This document shows, one piece after another, positions 5,979 through 8,835 of a DNA stretch of 8,835 bases (position 1 is its first letter; every line of letters starts with the position of its first letter). The position numbers were made by a program, and so were the translations under genes. Below the pieces are notes generated by a model. It searched no databases. It was not told the DNA's origin and saw nothing but the letters and a program-made list of their open reading frames with translations. Location of the stretch: assembly GCA_030629295.1 (NCBI GenBank), contig DAOVPH010000061.1, forward strand, positions 1 through 8,835, in the 5' to 3' direction. Source of the stretch: Candidatus Latescibacterota bacterium. GTDB lineage: Bacteria; Latescibacterota; MVCY01.

Positions 5979-6149
5979 GAGAAAGAATACTGGCCGTTCG
6001 AGAAGCAGCTTATGGAGAGGGTGGTAAAAATGGTAGATCAAAACGAGTATAAACGGCGACAGTCCCCACCTGGGATAAAGATAACCCCATTGGCCTTTGG
6101 TAAGGGCAGAAGGCTTCCGATTACTAATAAATACAGCGAGCTTGGATGA
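5979..6149 (+). pseudogene. nadE: C-terminal remnant of glutamine-dependent NAD+ synthetase (NadE)
   Basis: After an in-frame TAA at 5976-5978, 56 open codons encode the end of a NadE protein: MERVVKMVDQNEYKRRQ, then SPPGIKITPLAFG and GRRLPITNKY before the stop. This matches the conserved C-terminal tail of the bacterial glutamine-dependent NAD+ synthetases, which typically reads VDRxEYKRRQxPPG...FGxxRRxPI. Complete proteins have roughly 550 or more residues, so about nine tenths, including the amidotransferase and synthetase active sites, are missing. No further NadE sequence is seen in any frame back to glnA. An ATG at 6030 with GGAGAGG at 6014-6020 could still allow a 39-residue peptide to be translated; its TGA overlaps the ATG of the next gene (ATGA, 6146-6149). 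The likeliest history is a deletion or recombination joining the glnA region to a former nadE-gltB junction (inference). Confidence 0.75.
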
Positions 6150-7228
6150 TGCGGCGCCCACGGGAGAAGGAAATAAGCGGCTGCGCTGTTGCGGGAATAA
6201 TGAACCAGGCAGGCTGGAAATTCGACGGCAGCGTGATAATCAAGGCTATGTCGGCAATGCAGGAGCGTTCTAATGGTCTGGGAGCCGGGTTTGCTGCTTA
6301 CGGAATATATCCTCAACACCCCGATTGCTATGCCTTTCATTTGATATTTGAAAACGAGGGGGCTAAAAAACAGACCGAGGAATATCTGCAGAAAAATTAC
6401 ACAGTCGAAAAAGGTGAACCTATACCAACTCAATACTCAGAGCAGATAAAATACTCCCCTGATCTCTGGCGTTACTTTCTTAAAATCACAGATGAAAGAC
6501 TTGGAGAATCTCCCGGCATAAATAAAAAAGATTTCGTAGTTAGAACAGTGATGTATATCAATAACTTCATTGCGGATGCCTTTGTCTGTTCCAGTGGCAA
6601 GAATATGGGTGTGTTCAAGGGTGTAGGTTTCCCGGAGGAGATCGGAGCTTTTTATCGGTTAGAAGAATACGAGGGTTACATCTGGATTGCCCACGGTCGT
6701 TTTCCTACCAATAGTGTAGGTTGGTGGGGAGGAGCTCATCCCTTCGGACTGTTGGATTGGGCAGTAGTACACAACGGAGAGATATCTTCTTACGGAATAA
6801 ATAAAAGATATCTTTTGGATTTTGGCTATCATTGTAGTCTATTTACCGATACAGAAGTAATAACTTATCTGTTGGACCTTTTGGTCAGGAAACATCGTCT
6901 CAGTTTTCAGATGGTAGCTCGGATTTTGGCTGCCCCTTTCTGGGACGAAATAGAAAGGATGCCTAATCTTTCCAGGCAGATAGCTGAAGCTCTGCGTGTA
7001 ACCTACGGAAGTGCTTTGCTTAACGGACCTTTCAGCATAATAGCTGGACATAGCGAAGGTATCTTGGGACTGAACGACCGGATCAAACTACGCCCTTTGG
7101 TTGCTGGCCGTAAGGGGGATTTTCTTTATCTCTCCAGTGAGGAATCAGGCATCCGAGAAGTATGTCCCCATCCCGATAAAGTCTGGTCACCTAAGGCAGG
7201 GGAGCCGGTTATCGGGGAACGCCAATAG
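6146..7228 (+). CDS. Glutamate synthase glutamine amidotransferase domain, stand-alone (archaeal-type GltB1)
   Basis: A 360-residue class II glutamine amidotransferase of the glutamate synthase kind, expected to release ammonia from glutamine for the partner FMN subunit. After a short N-terminal extension comes SGCAVAGI with Cys13 as the nucleophile, exposed if a 12-residue propeptide is cut. Further family marks are HGRFPTNSVGWWGGAHPFGLLD, VVHNGEISSYG and FTDTEVITYLLDLL. In classical GltB this domain is fused to the FMN and GXGXG domains; here it stands alone, as in many archaea and some bacteria. The start ATG 6146 has no ribosome binding site and overlaps the stop of the NadE remnant by four bases, suggesting translational coupling; ATG 6149 and TTG 6143 are alternatives. 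The FMN-domain gene begins eight bases after the stop. Confidence 0.88.
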   Translation: MMRRPREKEISGCAVAGIMNQAGWKFDGSVIIKAMSAMQERSNGLGAGFAAYGIYPQHPDCYAFHLIFENEGAKKQTEEYLQKNYTVEKGEPIPTQYSEQIKYSPDLWRYFLKITDERLGESPGINKKDFVVRTVMYINNFIADAFVCSSGKNMGVFKGVGFPEEIGAFYRLEEYEGYIWIAHGRFPTNSVGWWGGAHPFGLLDWAVVHNGEISSYGINKRYLLDFGYHCSLFTDTEVITYLLDLLVRKHRLSFQMVARILAAPFWDEIERMPNLSRQIAEALRVTYGSALLNGPFSIIAGHSEGILGLNDRIKLRPLVAGRKGDFLYLSSEESGIREVCPHPDKVWSPKAGEPVIGERQ

Positions 7229-7236
7229 AGAGAAAA

Positions 7237-8754
7237 ATGGCCCTTTCACTGCTCAGTTCCGAATTTGTGGTTGAACGGGATGAACAGAAGTGCATCGCCT
7301 GTCAGGTCTGCGTAAGGCAGTGCGCCAATGATGTGCACACCTATGATCCTGAAGACAACCAGGTCAGCAGTGACAGTGCTCCCTGTGTGGGGTGCCACCG
7401 CTGTGCAACTTTATGTCCTACCCAGGCTATCACCATTAGGCAGGATCCGCTCTATTTCAAAGAAAATGCTAACTGGACCCCCCTGGCAATAAGGAATGTG
7501 TTTAAACAGGCAGAGACTGGAGGAGTGTTGTTGACCGGGATGGGCAACGATAGGCCTTATCCCGTATACTGGGATCATATTCTCCTTAACGCCTCTCAGG
7601 TAACGAACCCTTCTATTGATCCACTGCGTGAGCCAATGGAGTTACGTACCTATATCGGGAGAAAGCCTGACCAGCTCCGGATCGATTCCGACGAAGAGCC
7701 GCGATTAGCAACCGAACTTTCTCCGCAATTGGTCTTGGAGGTCCCTATTCTTTTCTCCGCGATGTCTTATGGTTCTGTTAGCTACAATGCTTGTCTTGCT
7801 TTGGCGCGGACAGCCCAACAGGCAGGAACTTTTTACAATACCGGTGAAGGAGGGCTTCACCCCACCCTTTATCAGTATGGCCAGAGTACTATTGCTCAGG
7901 TTGCCTCTGGTCGTTTCGGAGTACATCCAGAATACTTAGATGCGGTTGCTGGCATTGAAATCAAGATAGGACAAGGGGCAAAACCTGGTATCGGCGGTCA
8001 TCTTCCTGGAGAGAAGGTAAACGAGGAGATATCTCACACTCGGATGATTCCCACTGGCACCGATGCCCTTTCCCCGGCACCCCACCACGATATCTACTCC
8101 ATCGAGGACTTGCGACAGCTAATCTATGCTTTAAAGGAAGCTACCTGTTATGAAAAGCCGGTAGGGGTGAAAATCGCCGCGGTACACAATGTTGCTCCTA
8201 TTGCCAGTGGCATTGTGCGTGCTGGTGCTGATTTTGTTTCCATTGATGGTTTTCGGGGAGGCACCGGTGCCGCTCCCACCGTAATCCGGGACAATGTGGG
8301 TATCCCCATCGAGCTTGCCCTTGCCGCCGTTGACGCCAGACTCCGAGAGGAGGGAATCAGACATAAGGCCTCGATTCTTGCCGCCGGAGGAATCAGGAAC
8401 AGTGCTGATGTCATTAAAGCTATCGCCTTGGGTGCGGATGCTGTCTACATTGGCACCGCAGCCTTAGTAGCATTAGGATGTCACCTATGCCAGAAGTGCT
8501 ACACCGGCAAATGTAACTGGGGCATAGCCACCCAGGACCCCTATCTGGCCAAGAGGCTAAATCCCAATATAGGCACCCGAAGGTTGACAAATTTACTGCG
8601 TGCCTGGTCATTGGAGTTAAAAGAGATGCTGGGCGGTATGGGAATCAATGCCATTGAAAGCCTGCGGGGCAACAGAGAACAGCTAAGAGGCATAGGTTTG
8701 ACCGATACCGAACTTAGAATCCTGGGAATAAAGCCGGCCGGAGAGGCGTGGTGA
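7237..8754 (+). CDS. Ferredoxin-fused FMN glutamate synthase domain protein (archaeal-type GltB2)
   Basis: A 505-residue protein expected to reduce 2-oxoglutarate plus ammonia to glutamate. Residues 19-29 (CIACQVCVRQC) and 50-61 (CVGCHRCATLCP) make two [4Fe-4S] ferredoxin motifs, which suggests ferredoxin-type electron input. The FMN-binding barrel follows, with IKIGQGAKPGIGG (about 243-255), SIDGFRGGTGAAP (335-347) and AAGGIRN. Cys415, Cys421 and Cys426 in GCHLCQKCYTGKCNWGIATQ match the C-x5-C-x4-C [3Fe-4S] pattern of classical GltB, with an additional Cys418. So this is the more orthodox of the two FMN proteins in the window, and with the amidotransferase gene eight bases upstream it forms a split glutamate synthase. 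The GXGXG domain protein that normally completes the set is not seen; the gene may be elsewhere or just past the window edge. The 3' region 8755-8835 holds no recognisable gene. Confidence 0.92.
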   Translation: MALSLLSSEFVVERDEQKCIACQVCVRQCANDVHTYDPEDNQVSSDSAPCVGCHRCATLCPTQAITIRQDPLYFKENANWTPLAIRNVFKQAETGGVLLTGMGNDRPYPVYWDHILLNASQVTNPSIDPLREPMELRTYIGRKPDQLRIDSDEEPRLATELSPQLVLEVPILFSAMSYGSVSYNACLALARTAQQAGTFYNTGEGGLHPTLYQYGQSTIAQVASGRFGVHPEYLDAVAGIEIKIGQGAKPGIGGHLPGEKVNEEISHTRMIPTGTDALSPAPHHDIYSIEDLRQLIYALKEATCYEKPVGVKIAAVHNVAPIASGIVRAGADFVSIDGFRGGTGAAPTVIRDNVGIPIELALAAVDARLREEGIRHKASILAAGGIRNSADVIKAIALGADAVYIGTAALVALGCHLCQKCYTGKCNWGIATQDPYLAKRLNPNIGTRRLTNLLRAWSLELKEMLGGMGINAIESLRGNREQLRGIGLTDTELRILGIKPAGEAW

Positions 8755-8835
8755 TCTATAGAGCCCAAAAGACCCTTTATCCTTATGTAAGTGTGAATTG
8801 TTAGAGATGCAATGAACTTGGAGTTACCTCTTTAG

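Noticed and set aside
5848..6050. Open frame after glnA (an alternative frame through the NadE remnant)
   Set aside because: The product is a low-information charged sequence with no recognisable family, and the overlapping frame has clear NadE similarity.
1..8835. CRISPR arrays, tRNA or rRNA genes, insertion sequences
   Set aside because: No regularly spaced direct repeats, cloverleaf-like sequence, transposase motif or terminal inverted repeats were seen on either strand.

Overview
This window is bacterial: genes are dense and mostly on the plus strand, with Shine-Dalgarno sites, a sigma-70 type promoter and intrinsic terminators. The source phylum cannot be fixed from the sequence. Two ferredoxin-like or cysteine-cluster FMN glutamate-synthase proteins and an Fe-S type PurF suggest an organism rich in iron-sulfur enzymes, probably an anaerobe (inference).

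Layout. Bases 1-1559 hold the tail of an unidentified gene (2-82), an imperfect GTG/CAC-rich inverted repeat (97-146) and a complete purF (165-1559), written in a G-rich, GTG/GCG/GGG codon style. At about 1560 the style changes. Bases 1592-1760 form a regulatory leader with a consensus-like promoter and four stem-loops. Each stem-loop has a six-base loop with A at position 1 and G at position 4, and they are arranged as two pairs, each overlapping an intrinsic terminator. This matches the dual-hexaloop RNA target of ANTAR antiterminator proteins, and the first gene after it (1811-2494) encodes a GAF-ANTAR protein.

Then follow a stand-alone FMN-binding glutamate-synthase-like protein (2572-4140), a 57-residue five-cysteine protein (4157-4330), type I glutamine synthetase glnA (4513-5847), a broken NadE C-terminal remnant (5979-6149), a stand-alone glutamine amidotransferase domain of glutamate synthase (6146-7228) and a ferredoxin-fused FMN domain of glutamate synthase (7237-8754). 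The last 81 bases hold no recognisable gene.

How it fits together. GlnA makes glutamine from glutamate and ammonia. The amidotransferase and FMN proteins together look like an archaeal-type, split glutamate synthase that turns glutamine plus 2-oxoglutarate back into glutamate, with electrons probably entering through ferredoxin clusters. The GXGXG domain and any NAD(P)H subunit are not in the window. The most interesting signal is the double ANTAR antitermination switch in front of its own regulator and a nitrogen-assimilation cluster: it predicts RNA-level, two-gate control of the regulator, and possibly of the downstream genes, by a ligand sensed through the GAF domain.
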